Shown piece by piece: positions 1 to 8,407 of a DNA stretch of 64,000 bases (the first letter of the stretch is position 1; every line of letters begins with the position of its first letter). The DNA is from Bacillus marasmi (GTDB lineage: Bacteria; Bacillota; Bacilli; Bacillales; Cytobacillaceae): the NCBI RefSeq assembly GCF_902168435.1, contig NZ_LR656166.1:186001-250000 (forward strand), written 5' to 3'. A program made the position numbers and the translations under genes. The notes beneath the pieces were generated by a model. The model was given only the letters and a program-made list of their open reading frames with translations. It did not search any database and had not been told where the DNA came from.

Positions 1-1
1 A

Positions 2-628
2 ATCAAAACTGCAAAGGATTTGATTGGGAAGAAAATTGGTGTGAACACGCTAGGTGCACAGGCGGAGTTCTTTAATGTTCAATATTTACGAGATCATGGC
101 TTGACAGAAAAAGAAATCGAAAGGGTTCAATTAGTGGTAATTCCAACTGCAAATGCCGAGCAAATTCTTCGTAGCAAACAAAATGATGCAGTCAGATTAT
201 CTGAGTTATCGAAGGATCGTGCGTTAGAAAAAGGAGGAATAAGGGAAATCACCAATGACTTAGAAATTTATGGTGGTCCATTTACAGCTGGGAGCTATTT
301 CTTTGCAGAGGAGTATATTAAAGAAAATCCAAACACCGTAAAAACATTCGTCGATGGTGTTGCCAAAGCACACGAATGGGCAAAAACAACTCCTAGAGAT
401 GAAGTAATTGCTCGGTTAGAAAAAATAGTTGAAGGAAGAAAAAATAATGAAACAACAGAGAATCTCAAGTATTGGAAAAGCTTTGGTGTTGCATCAGAAG
501 GTGGTGTGATTCAACCTGAAGAATACACCGTTTGGGTTGATTATTTGGTGAAAGATAAGCAGTTAAAGAAAGATCAAGTAAAATTAGAAGATTTATATAC
601 AAATGAATATAATTCGTTTCAGCAATAA
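2..628 (+). CDS. ABC transporter solute-binding protein, SsuA/TauA/NrtA-like (5' truncated)
   Basis: The 3' part of a periplasmic-type binding protein gene. The reading frame is open from base 2, and the start, signal peptide and first lobe lie before the window. The visible part has the family pattern: 'KDLIGKKIGVNTLGAQAE' (the hinge step 'dLkGKkIGv..gs'), then lipid- and ligand-lobe motifs 'GPFTAGSYFFAEEYIKENP' and 'TVKTFVDGVAKAHEW', typical of SsuA/NMT1-type proteins that bind sulfonates, nitrate or thiamine precursors. It would deliver substrate to the permease at 2137, with a flavin monooxygenase gene between them. That context favours an organosulfur substrate, by inference. No ATPase gene for this set is visible; it may lie upstream. 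Confidence 0.85.
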   Translation: MKTAKDLIGKKIGVNTLGAQAEFFNVQYLRDHGLTEKEIERVQLVVIPTANAEQILRSKQNDAVRLSELSKDRALEKGGIREITNDLEIYGGPFTAGSYFFAEEYIKENPNTVKTFVDGVAKAHEWAKTTPRDEVIARLEKIVEGRKNNETTENLKYWKSFGVASEGGVIQPEEYTVWVDYLVKDKQLKKDQVKLEDLYTNEYNSFQQ

Positions 629-688
629 TTTTTTACCCTAATTCATACTAAAATCATACAAATAATAGGATTAATAGGAGTGGTTTAA

Positions 689-2035
689 ATGGGAAACAAG
701 CAAATTAGATTAGGAGCATTCTTTATGTTACCAGGACATCATGCTGCAGCATGGCGTCATCCAGATGCAGAGCGGGAGCATATCTTAAATTTTGATTTTA
801 TCAAAGAGCAAGCTCTTGTGGCAGAACGCGGTAAATTTGATATGGTATTCCTCGCCGATGGAGTATCAGCTAGAACAACGAGTAGAGCATTTGAGCATGA
901 GTCTACCTCTCGTTTTGAACCCTTTACGCTATTGTCTGGGCTAGCAGCGGTTACAAAAAATATAGGTCTTGTCGGTACCGTTTCGACAACCTATAATGAA
1001 CCATTTAATGTAGCAAGAAAGTTTGCTTCATTAGACCATTTAAGCAACGGGCGTGCTGCATGGAATGTGGTCACAACGAGCGCTGGAATGGAAGCTGCCC
1101 GTAATTTCGGTTTAGAACAGGAATTACAGCATCATGAGCGATACGAACGTGCACATGAATTTGTTGATGTGGCTAAGAAGCTTTGGGATAGCTGGGAGGA
1201 TGATTCAATTGTTTTCAATCAGGAGGCAGGCATCTATGCTGATAAATCTAAGGTTCACACAATTAATTTTGAAGGAAAACATTTATCAGTTGGAGGACCA
1301 TTAAATATTTCCCGTCCGGTTCAAGGGCATCCAGTTGTTGTCCAAGCAGGATCATCTGAAGCTGGCAAAGAATTGGCGGCAAAAACAGCAGAGGTTATTT
1401 TTACAGCTTGGCAAACGCTTGAAGAGGCGCAAGCTTTCTATCAGGATGTCAAAGGACGAATGGCAAAGTATGGAAGGCACCCTGATGAACTAAAAATTAT
1501 GCCCGGAGTTTATCCAATCGTTGGCAAAACCTTGGAAGAAGCTCAAGCAAAACGCCAACAATTATTGGGTTTAATTCCTGAGGCAGTAGGAGTTGCAAGA
1601 CTATCAAACAATTTGGGAGTAGATTTGAGTGGTTATCCAGTCGATGGCCCGTTACCTGAGTTACCTAATCTTTCTGAAATCAACGGGAACAAAAGTCGTT
1701 TCCAATTAGTGAAGGATATTGCGGAACGAGATCAGTTAACAATCCGCCAATTATACCAGCATATTGCCGGAGCACGAGGACATCGCGAAATCATCGGAAC
1801 ACCTGAACAAATTGCTGATCAATTACAAGAATGGTTTGAAAATGGTGCCGCAGATGGTTTTAATATTATGCCACCTGTGTTCCCAACAGGACTACTTGAT
1901 TTCGTTGATTACGTCATTCCGGTATTGCAAAAACGTGGTCTTTTCCGAACAGAATACTCTGGTACTACATTGCGAGAGAATTTAGGATTGAGTCGCCCGG
2001 AAAATCAATTTTCAAAAACTTCGATAGTAAGATAG
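689..2035 (+). CDS. LLM-class flavin-dependent monooxygenase, NtaA/SnaA/DszA family
   Basis: A 448-residue protein, full length for the NtaA/SnaA/DszA/SoxA branch of luciferase-like monooxygenases. These use reduced FMN and O2 to oxidise sulfones, nitrilotriacetate, or C-S and C-N bonds. Seen: N-terminal 'RLGAFFMLPGHHAAAWRHP', the 'FDMVFLADG' strand, 'LDHLSNGRAAWNVVTTS', 'HERYERAHEFVDVAKKLWDSWEDD', and a C-terminal 'GTPEQIADQLQEWFENGAADGFNI' repeat of the TIM-barrel fold. The ATG at 689 has TAGGAGTGG in front of it. It lies between a solute-binding protein and a permease, so a desulfurising or organosulfur-oxidising role is likely. The substrate is not readable from the sequence, and no flavin reductase is nearby. 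Confidence 0.9.
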   Translation: MGNKQIRLGAFFMLPGHHAAAWRHPDAEREHILNFDFIKEQALVAERGKFDMVFLADGVSARTTSRAFEHESTSRFEPFTLLSGLAAVTKNIGLVGTVSTTYNEPFNVARKFASLDHLSNGRAAWNVVTTSAGMEAARNFGLEQELQHHERYERAHEFVDVAKKLWDSWEDDSIVFNQEAGIYADKSKVHTINFEGKHLSVGGPLNISRPVQGHPVVVQAGSSEAGKELAAKTAEVIFTAWQTLEEAQAFYQDVKGRMAKYGRHPDELKIMPGVYPIVGKTLEEAQAKRQQLLGLIPEAVGVARLSNNLGVDLSGYPVDGPLPELPNLSEINGNKSRFQLVKDIAERDQLTIRQLYQHIAGARGHREIIGTPEQIADQLQEWFENGAADGFNIMPPVFPTGLLDFVDYVIPVLQKRGLFRTEYSGTTLRENLGLSRPENQFSKTSIVR

Positions 2036-2065
2036 AATCATGAAAAAAATGCCCACTGGACATCC

Positions 2066-2114
2066 AGAGGCTCACATTTCAGTTCGGGTACTGAAGTCTG
2101 AGCCTCTTTTTTTT
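2066..2114 (+). terminator. Intrinsic terminator after the flavin monooxygenase gene
   Basis: AGAGGCTCA pairs with TGAGCCTCT, inner CAG/CTG pairs extend the stem, and a run of eight T follows. It separates the monooxygenase from the permease at 2137, which then needs read-through or its own promoter. Confidence 0.85.
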
Positions 2115-2136
2115 CTCATCATTTAAAGGAGGAGTT

Positions 2137-2988
2137 ATGATGGCATCCATTGTACCTGAAATAGAAATGCCAAAAGAGTTGAAAAATCAAACAGATCCAG
2201 AGCAACCAGTAAAGGTTGAAGGTTTTAAATGGTTATTTACCCTATTTAAACGTTCCATTGTATTAATTTTACTAGTGTTAATATGGGAAAACGCTTCACG
2301 TTTTGGTTTTGTGAATCCTGCATTTTGCCCCCCATTATCTGAGGTATTAAAGGCTTGGTGGGAATTAGCTATCTCCGGAGATTTATGGGTAGAATTTTCG
2401 GCAAGTATTAAGCGTTCTATAGCTGGATTTAGTTTAGCGCTATCGATTGGTATCCCGCTGGGGCTATTGATTGGTTGGAATCCAATTGTGAGAGATTTAT
2501 TGAATCCTACTTTCGAAGTTTTTCGAAATACTGCGAGACTTGCACTGTTACCAGTATTTATCTTGTTTTTAGGAATTGGTGAAGCTTCAAAAATCTCGAT
2601 CGTTTTTTATGCTTGTGTCATTCCTATTTTATTAAATACAATTGCTGCTGTTAAGAGCGTTGATCCGTTACTGATAAAATCGGCACGTTCGATGAATGTA
2701 TCATCTGTAAAATTATTTGTTAAGGTCATTTTTCCAGCTTCGTTTCCGTCGATATTTACTGGGATTCGCATGGCAGGAACTGGTTGTATTTTAGTTTTAA
2801 TTGCCGCAGAAATGGTTGGTGCAAGGGAAGGCTTAGGCTTTCTGATCACTTATTCTCAATTTAACTTCCAAATTGCTGAAATGTACGCTGGAATATTGAC
2901 CATTTCGGCGCTTGGCTTGATTGTAAATCAAGGGTTAGTTGTACTAGAACGAAGATTTTCGAAGTGGAAACAACTTCCGAATGCGTGA
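2137..2988 (+). CDS. ABC transporter permease, SsuC/TauC family
   Basis: A 283-residue inner-membrane permease of the BPD_transp_1 family. After a hydrophilic N-terminus of about 35 residues there are about six membrane spans. The coupling (EAA) loop reads 'LLIKSARSMNVSSVKLFVKVIFPASFPSIFTGIRMA', which contacts the ATPase. 'PLSEVLKAWWEL' and 'LALLPVFILFLGIGEASK' are typical of sulfonate/taurine permeases. AAAGGAGG precedes two tandem ATG codons (2137 and 2140), and spacing favours the second. It overlaps the following MFS gene. It is probably the partner of the truncated binding protein at the window start. Confidence 0.88.
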   Translation: MMASIVPEIEMPKELKNQTDPEQPVKVEGFKWLFTLFKRSIVLILLVLIWENASRFGFVNPAFCPPLSEVLKAWWELAISGDLWVEFSASIKRSIAGFSLALSIGIPLGLLIGWNPIVRDLLNPTFEVFRNTARLALLPVFILFLGIGEASKISIVFYACVIPILLNTIAAVKSVDPLLIKSARSMNVSSVKLFVKVIFPASFPSIFTGIRMAGTGCILVLIAAEMVGAREGLGFLITYSQFNFQIAEMYAGILTISALGLIVNQGLVVLERRFSKWKQLPNA

Positions 2989-4210
2989 TGCTATGGCCAA
3001 TAATAAATTCGATTTAAGAATCATGCTCATCACAAATTTTATCGTCGCTGCCTCAATGACGATGATTATGCCGTTCATCTCACTTTATATCGATACGCTG
3101 GGAAACTTTTCTACTGGGTATGTACAGAAGTGGGCAGGTTTGTGTTTTGGTGCCACCTTTATTTCAGCTTTTTTAATGTCACCCATATGGGGGAGAATTG
3201 CTGATCAATATGGGTATAAACCGATTATGATTATCAATTGCTTCGGGATGGCAACGAGTATTTTTTTAATGAATTATGTACAAAGCGTTGAGCAGCTTTT
3301 TTTACTCCGCCTCACCATGGGAACGGTTGCTGGCTTCATTTCTACTTCAAACGCATTTGTCAGTAAAAATACGCCAACTCATATTGCAGGGAAAACGCTT
3401 GGGACATTACAAATGGGAAGTGTTGGGGGGCATTTATTAGGCCCGGTGATTGGCGGGTTATTAGCTGATGCAGTTGGATTTAGTTATACATTTTTATTAA
3501 CTGCGGTTACGATTACAATTGCAGCCATCATCATCACTTTTGGTATTCATGAATCAGATATGAAAAAGACAAATACACAACCCATCTATTCACGAAAACA
3601 TATTATTAAAGCCATTTTTCATCACCGTTCCTTAATGAATATCATGCTTGTTACTATAATAGTTCAAATAGGTAATTTTAGTATTCAACCACTTCTTTCG
3701 CTATATGTAGCCGATTTAACTGATGCACAGCAGGTTTCCTTACTTGCAGGAATTACTTTTAGTGCAACCGGGATTGGGACTTTTATGTTTACCCGTTACT
3801 GGGGATTGCTAGCGGATAATGTAGGTTATGAGAAGGTTTTAACCGTTTTACTTTTTATTAGTGTTTTTTTCATCGTACCACAAGCCTTTGTCACCTCCCT
3901 ATGGCAATTGATTGTGTTGCGAATTCTATTTGGAATTTCATCTGGAGGGCTCCTGCCGATTATGATTGCCTTTATTAGGCGTGAGACCCCTATCGAAATC
4001 CAAGGTGAAGTTATGGGCTATAACCAAAGTTGCAAATTTTTTGGGAATATAATCGGCCCTGTTTTTGGGGGAATTATAAGCAGTATTGCATCGATTCCTT
4101 ACGTGTTTTACTCAACAGGGATGTTGTTTTTCATTGCCGCTATCATTGTTTTCGTCGTTCAGAAACAACCTAAGCAATTGTTACAAGATGAATTGAAACT
4201 TCAAGTATAA
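2981..4210 (+). CDS. MFS transporter, DHA1-like (MdtG type)
   Basis: A 409-residue, roughly 12-span major facilitator. It has the MFS motif A 'GRIADQYGYKP' after span 2, 'RLTMGTVAGFISTSNAFVS' in span 4, and a second half beginning near residue 215 with 'GLLADNVGYEKV' as the internal repeat of motif A. The ATG at 2981 overlaps the permease stop by eight bases, so translation is probably coupled. It could export a product of organosulfur breakdown or a toxic by-product. The substrate is unknown. Confidence 0.82.
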   Translation: MRDAMANNKFDLRIMLITNFIVAASMTMIMPFISLYIDTLGNFSTGYVQKWAGLCFGATFISAFLMSPIWGRIADQYGYKPIMIINCFGMATSIFLMNYVQSVEQLFLLRLTMGTVAGFISTSNAFVSKNTPTHIAGKTLGTLQMGSVGGHLLGPVIGGLLADAVGFSYTFLLTAVTITIAAIIITFGIHESDMKKTNTQPIYSRKHIIKAIFHHRSLMNIMLVTIIVQIGNFSIQPLLSLYVADLTDAQQVSLLAGITFSATGIGTFMFTRYWGLLADNVGYEKVLTVLLFISVFFIVPQAFVTSLWQLIVLRILFGISSGGLLPIMIAFIRRETPIEIQGEVMGYNQSCKFFGNIIGPVFGGIISSIASIPYVFYSTGMLFFIAAIIVFVVQKQPKQLLQDELKLQV

Positions 4211-4312
4211 AAAATGATTGACAATTATTAAAATTAAGATTATTATTGGTATTAATCTAAGTAATCTAATCGGAATAAAATGATATTTATTCTAAACCGA
4301 CTAATCCATTAG

Positions 4313-4357
4313 AGGTTTATTTCTTTCATTTAATTATGAGGGGAATAAACCTTTTTT
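4313..4357 (+). terminator. First intrinsic terminator in the operon leader
   Basis: AGGTTTATT (4313-4321) pairs perfectly with AATAAACCT (4344-4352), followed by a run of T. It lies about 60 nt after the predicted transcription start. Confidence 0.7.
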
Positions 4358-4407
4358 GATTTCTAGAAAAAGAACTACATATCGTCACAAGTTGACCAGA
4401 CAACTGG

Positions 4408-4434
4408 AGACTTCCTTTTTTAGGAGGTCTTTTT
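4408..4434 (+). terminator. Second intrinsic terminator in the operon leader
   Basis: AGACTTCCT (4408-4416) pairs with AGGAGGTCT (4422-4430) with one G-U pair, followed by TTTTCTGTTTTTT. It directly precedes the ribosome-binding site of the short ORF at 4455. Confidence 0.75.
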
Positions 4435-4454
4435 CTGTTTTTTATAAGGTGGCT

Positions 4455-4535
4455 ATGTTAATGCACAGAATTGATTTTTGCGACGTTGATTGGAGCGGAA
4501 ATCAACAGCTAGGTTTAACACGGCCTAAAAGTTAA
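4455..4535 (+). CDS. Possible 26-residue leader peptide with one Cys
   Basis: ATG at 4455 (or 4461) follows AAGGTGG at a good distance. The 26-codon frame contains 'HRIDFCDVDW' and ends at TAA six bases before the flavoprotein ribosome-binding site. It lies between the second leader terminator and the first structural gene of an organosulfur-type operon. The sequence loosely resembles the R-H-[VI]-D-[LF] leader peptides known upstream of sulfur-uptake operons in Actinobacteria; this is my comparison from memory. Coding status is unproven. Confidence 0.4.
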   Translation: MLMHRIDFCDVDWSGNQQLGLTRPKS

Positions 4536-4550
4536 AAGGAGATGAGGAAA

Positions 4551-6173
4551 ATGGCAATTGAATTAAATGCAAGCTATAAGCTGGAAAATCAATTGTATGA
4601 TGTTAAGCGAAAAGCTGATGTACTAGTGATTGGAGGAGGGCCAGCCGGTGCTTGGGCAGCATTATCAGCAGCTGAAAATGGAGCCTCCGTCATTTTAGTC
4701 GATAAAGGCTATTGCGGAACAAGTGGAGCAACAGCACCATCCGGAAATGGGGTTTGGTATATCCAACCAGACGAAGCCTCACGTGAAGAGGCGATGAAAA
4801 GTCGCGAAGCGTTAGGTGGCTATTTGGCAGAACGAAGCTGGATGAAGCGGGTGCTTGATCGCACCTATGACAATGTTAATAAATTGGAGGAATGGGGTTA
4901 CCCATTTCCAGTGGATGAACATGGCGTTTCACATAAACGAAGTCTTCAAGGTCCAGAATATATGCGACTATTGCGGAAAAAATTGAATCAGGCCAAAATT
5001 ACGATACTTGATCACAGCCCTGCCCTTGAGCTTTTATATGATGACAATGGTGTAGCAGGAGCCGCTGGAATCGATACTCAAACGAATCAAGTTTGGGCAA
5101 TTCAAGCAAACGCTATTGTCATCGCGTCTGGTGGATGCGCATTTTTAAGCAAAGCTTTAGGCTGCAACGTACTCACAGGTGATGGATACTTATTGGCTTC
5201 CGAAGCAGGTGCTGATTTTTCAGGGATGGAATTTTCAAATTCCTACGCGCTTTCCCCGAAATATTCATCGATTACAAAAGGAGCATTTTACAGCTACGCA
5301 TCTTTCTCTTACGAGGATGGAAGTGTTGTAGTGGGTGCTGGCTCCCAACGAGGTCGGTCTATTATCGCTAAAACGATATTACAAGGACAAAAAGTTTTCG
5401 CTCAGCTTGATAAAGCGAAAGAACCTAGTATGCAAAAATGGATGCGAGCTGCCCAACCAAACTTCTTCCTACAGTTTGATCGGATGGGAATTAATCCGTT
5501 TGAGGACCGTTTTGAGGTAACATTGCGCCTGGAGGGAACAGTCCGAGGCACGGGGGGAATACGAATCGTTGATGAATCTTGCGCAACAAAAGTGCCAGGT
5601 TTGTATGCAGCAGGTGATGCTGCAACTCGCGAACTAATATGTGGAGGTTTTACAGGTGGAGGTAGCTATAATGCAGCATGGGCGATTTCCTCTGGTCATT
5701 GGTCAGGTGAAGGTGCAGCAAAATATGCGTTAGCTTTTAACCGGAATAAACAAAATCGTGACTTGAAGCGTAACTCTGTTGTTGGAATCACAAATCAAAC
5801 AGGAGGCAAAGCTCGCCTCGGGGCAAATGAGTTAACGAAGCTTGTTCAAGCTGAGGTCACTCCGTTTGATATTAATTTATTTAGAACAGAAGAAAATCTT
5901 TCTCTTTCACTTTCACGCCTAAACAATCTGTGGCAAGAAGCAAAATCGACACTGGGTGAAAGTGATACCGATATTGTCAGAGTCCGTGAATCAGCAGCGA
6001 TGCTTGCGACTTCTCGCTTCATGTATACTACTGCCCTTGAGAGAAAAGAAACTAGAGGTATGCATAAGCGTCTTGATTATCCGGGCTTAGATGATAACCA
6101 ACATTATCGATTAATTACAAGTGGATTAGACGAAATCAATGTTTCAGCAGACCGTCTTCTCCAAAATACGTAA
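4551..6173 (+). CDS. FAD-dependent oxidoreductase, fumarate reductase/AprA-like flavoprotein
   Basis: A 540-residue flavoprotein of the FAD_binding_2 family (fumarate reductase, succinate dehydrogenase, APS reductase alpha). Seen: the Rossmann dinucleotide motif 'VLVIGGGPAGAWAALSAAENGASVILVDKG' near residue 28, 'GTSGATAPSGNGVW', the helix 'TGDGYLLASEAGADFSGMEF', and the C-terminal FAD motif 'VPGLYAAGDAATRELICGGFTGGG'. Start chosen at the ATG at 4551, eight bases after AAGGAG; the ATG at 4542 is too close to that site. The next gene encodes a 2[4Fe-4S] ferredoxin, which mirrors the AprA/AprB arrangement, and an SsuABC-like transporter follows. It is probably a reductase or oxidase acting on an imported organosulfur compound, by inference. 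There is no Sdh-type b subunit, so the pair looks soluble. Confidence 0.85.
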   Translation: MAIELNASYKLENQLYDVKRKADVLVIGGGPAGAWAALSAAENGASVILVDKGYCGTSGATAPSGNGVWYIQPDEASREEAMKSREALGGYLAERSWMKRVLDRTYDNVNKLEEWGYPFPVDEHGVSHKRSLQGPEYMRLLRKKLNQAKITILDHSPALELLYDDNGVAGAAGIDTQTNQVWAIQANAIVIASGGCAFLSKALGCNVLTGDGYLLASEAGADFSGMEFSNSYALSPKYSSITKGAFYSYASFSYEDGSVVVGAGSQRGRSIIAKTILQGQKVFAQLDKAKEPSMQKWMRAAQPNFFLQFDRMGINPFEDRFEVTLRLEGTVRGTGGIRIVDESCATKVPGLYAAGDAATRELICGGFTGGGSYNAAWAISSGHWSGEGAAKYALAFNRNKQNRDLKRNSVVGITNQTGGKARLGANELTKLVQAEVTPFDINLFRTEENLSLSLSRLNNLWQEAKSTLGESDTDIVRVRESAAMLATSRFMYTTALERKETRGMHKRLDYPGLDDNQHYRLITSGLDEINVSADRLLQNT

Positions 6174-6180
6174 GGAGTGA

Positions 6181-6510
6181 ATGAGATTGATTGAATTACT
6201 AATAGAAGAAAAATGTGTTGAATGCAATCAATGCGTCAAGGTATGCCCAGTAAATGTATTTGAGTCAAGAGAAGATCAAACCCCAAGAATAGCACGACAA
6301 AGTGAGTGCCAGACATGCTACATGTGCGAACTTTATTGTCCAGTAAATGCTTTATACGTAGCACCTTATGCGGAGGAGCATGTTGAAATATCTCCGCAAG
6401 AAATTGAAGAAAAAGCGTTAATCGGAAGCTATCGAAGAAGCGTTGGCTGGGAGAAAGGTCAAAAATCCACAGCAAGTGACGATCAATTTTATAAATTTTA
6501 TTTAAAATAA
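6181..6510 (+). CDS. Ferredoxin with two [4Fe-4S] clusters (AprB-like)
   Basis: A 109-residue protein. Two Cys motifs are visible: 'CVECNQCVKVCP' (C-x2-C-x2-C-x3-CP) and 'CQTCYMCELYCP' (same spacing), enough to ligate two [4Fe-4S] clusters. The gene starts seven bases after the flavoprotein stop with GGAGTG in front and is surely co-expressed. It would pass electrons to or from the FAD of the upstream subunit. The C-terminal 40 residues are hydrophilic and carry no recognised domain. Confidence 0.88.
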   Translation: MRLIELLIEEKCVECNQCVKVCPVNVFESREDQTPRIARQSECQTCYMCELYCPVNALYVAPYAEEHVEISPQEIEEKALIGSYRRSVGWEKGQKSTASDDQFYKFYLK

Positions 6511-6524
6511 TTGGAGTGGAGAAG

Positions 6525-7565
6525 ATGGAGAAATTCGTGAAATTTAAGGGATTCGTTGTGTTGGTAACGCTGTTGGTTCTACTTTTAACAGCGTGCAACG
6601 GTGCTTCGAAAAGCTCAAGTTCTGAAAAATCAAGCAGTGAAGCGGCGAAATCTACCGAAGAAGGCAAAACATTACGCCTAGGTTATATCAATGCAAGTGG
6701 CAATACGAAGGATGGGAAACCTGCTGTTTCTGGAGCAGAAGGCTGGGCGATCGAAAAAGGATACTTACAGGAAGAATTGAAGAAAATCGGTATTACTGAT
6801 ATTGAATTTTTTTCATTCCCAAATGGCCCCAATCTGAATGAAGCCGTCGCTGCCGGAGAAATTGATTTAGGAATCTTTGGGGATACTCCAAGCTTACTGG
6901 CAAGAAGTTCTGGTCAGAAAACAAGATTAATCGGATTTGCAAATATTCATTCTGATATTTGGCTCGTCACAAATAAGAAAAATGGTGTTGCAAAGGTTGA
7001 GGACCTAAAAGGGAAGACCGTTGCCACTTCAAATGGCTCTTATATGTTCAGATACTTAATTGGATTGCTAGAAGAAAATGATTTGTTAGATGATGTAAAG
7101 GTTGTTTCATTATTGCCAACGGAAGCAGCAGCCTCGCTGGAACGTGGTGATATTCAGGCATATGCATTCCCAACCTATAACGGTCCAAAACATATTAAAT
7201 TAGGATTTCCAATTATTGAACAGGCAAGTAAGTCTACACCTCATTTGACTGGAAGCTCGGTGATTGTCGCAACAGAAAAATGGTTAGATGAGAATCCGAA
7301 GTTTTTGTCCGTATGGAATGATACTCGGACGAAATCAGTTAAAGATTTAAAGGGGCATGAGGATGAATTTTATCAATATGTGTCCGAAGTAACGAAGCAT
7401 GATTTAGATGTCGTTAAGGAAAGCGTACCTTTAGAGATTATTACTGAGGAGAGCTTCCCGAAAGAAGGGCTTGAATTACTAGAGGGAACGAAGAAATTCC
7501 TTGTTGATCAAAAATTAATCAAACAAGATTTTGAGTTAGAGGATTGGATTTTACGAGATAAATAG
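6525..7565 (+). CDS. ABC transporter substrate-binding lipoprotein, SsuA-like
   Basis: A 346-residue lipoprotein. The signal peptide ends in the lipobox 'LLTAC' with Cys about residue 24, followed by a Ser-rich linker. The mature part has 'LRLGYINASGN', 'NEAVAAGEIDLGIFGDTPSLLARSSG' and 'VEDLKGKTVATSNGSYMFRYLIGLLEENDL', the standard pattern of aliphatic-sulfonate binding proteins. ATG at 6525 was chosen because GGAG lies eight bases ahead; the in-frame GTG at 6516 is less well placed. It lies 14 bases after the ferredoxin gene. Ligand not determined; sulfonate or a related organosulfur compound is most likely. Confidence 0.88.
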   Translation: MEKFVKFKGFVVLVTLLVLLLTACNGASKSSSSEKSSSEAAKSTEEGKTLRLGYINASGNTKDGKPAVSGAEGWAIEKGYLQEELKKIGITDIEFFSFPNGPNLNEAVAAGEIDLGIFGDTPSLLARSSGQKTRLIGFANIHSDIWLVTNKKNGVAKVEDLKGKTVATSNGSYMFRYLIGLLEENDLLDDVKVVSLLPTEAAASLERGDIQAYAFPTYNGPKHIKLGFPIIEQASKSTPHLTGSSVIVATEKWLDENPKFLSVWNDTRTKSVKDLKGHEDEFYQYVSEVTKHDLDVVKESVPLEIITEESFPKEGLELLEGTKKFLVDQKLIKQDFELEDWILRDK

Positions 7566-7628
7566 TGAATTGCGGGAGAGGGCATCATAGTTTGCCCTTT
7601 CCTTATATATGAATTAGGGGTGATACAA

Positions 7629-8396
7629 ATGAGAAAACCATATGTTACAAAACTTATTCCAATGATTCTGCCTCTTTTACTGGTTGTCTCATGGTTTTAT
7701 ATTACGGAAAAACAACTGATTGCATCCTATTTAATACCATCACCTCAAGTTGTATTTGAAACGGTTGTCCAGTTTGTTGTGGACGGGACGCTTTATGGAG
7801 ATACGTGGATTAGCTTGAGCCGAATGCTGCAAGGCTTTTTAACTGCTGTGGTTGTTGGTATTTCATTTGGGATTGTGATGGGCTTGTTCGCTCGGGTAGA
7901 CTCCACTTTTGCGGGAGTATTTAATGCCATTCGCGTGATTCCTCCGCTTGCATGGATTCCTATCATCATTCTTTGGTTCGGCATTGGTGAAACGTCTAAA
8001 GTAATTATTATTTTTAAAAGTGCGTTTTTCCCGATTTTATTAAATACGATTCAAGGCATTGAAGGTGTTCCAAAGGGCTATTTGGAGGTTTCTAAGCTCA
8101 TGGGAGTCAGCAAATCTAGATATCTTTTTCGGGTAATTCTACCGGCAGCCTTGCCTTCAATTTTTGTTGGATTAAGGCTCGGGCTTGGGGCAGCATGGAT
8201 GGCAGTTGTGGCGGCTGAATTAATTGCCTCTGATTCCGGATTAGGCTATCGAATTACCCAAGGACGCGAGTTGTCTCAGCCTGATGTCATGGTCATCGGC
8301 ATGGTCATGATTGGACTAATTGGAGTGACGATGGATGCGCTAATTAAGTATGTTCAAAAAAGAGTGCTTTCATGGCAGCCAGGGATTAAATCATAG
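7629..8396 (+). CDS. ABC transporter permease, SsuC-like
   Basis: A 255-residue permease with about six spans and the coupling motif 'GYLEVSKLMGVSKSRYLFRVILPAALPSIFVGLRLGLGAAWMAVVAAE'. 'IPPLAWIPIIILWFGIGETSK' is the usual SsuC/TauC signature before it. ATG at 7629 has GGGG eight bases ahead; the upstream in-frame GTG at 7620 overlaps that site. Preceded by a 63-base gap with a short imperfect hairpin, it is still likely part of the same operon. Works with the lipoprotein at 6525 and the ATPase at 8408. Confidence 0.9.
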   Translation: MRKPYVTKLIPMILPLLLVVSWFYITEKQLIASYLIPSPQVVFETVVQFVVDGTLYGDTWISLSRMLQGFLTAVVVGISFGIVMGLFARVDSTFAGVFNAIRVIPPLAWIPIIILWFGIGETSKVIIIFKSAFFPILLNTIQGIEGVPKGYLEVSKLMGVSKSRYLFRVILPAALPSIFVGLRLGLGAAWMAVVAAELIASDSGLGYRITQGRELSQPDVMVIGMVMIGLIGVTMDALIKYVQKRVLSWQPGIKS

Positions 8397-8407
8397 GAGG
8401 GTTGATG

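Larger units (their letters stand above)
4211..4541 (+). promoter_or_regulatory. Long leader of the flavoprotein-ferredoxin-ABC operon, with strong promoter
   Basis: TTGACA (4218-4223) and TATTAT (4241-4246) with a 17-base spacer form a near-consensus sigma-A promoter, giving a leader of about 290 nt before the flavoprotein start. The leader holds two separate intrinsic terminators (4313-4357 and 4408-4434) and then a short ORF with its own ribosome-binding site. This arrangement suggests regulated termination. I could not match it to the S-box, T-box, TPP or cobalamin consensus motifs. Confidence 0.6.

Noticed and set aside
4211-4541. Known riboswitch (S-box, T-box, TPP, cobalamin)
   Set aside because: Could not match their consensus cores by eye; recorded as an unassigned leader.
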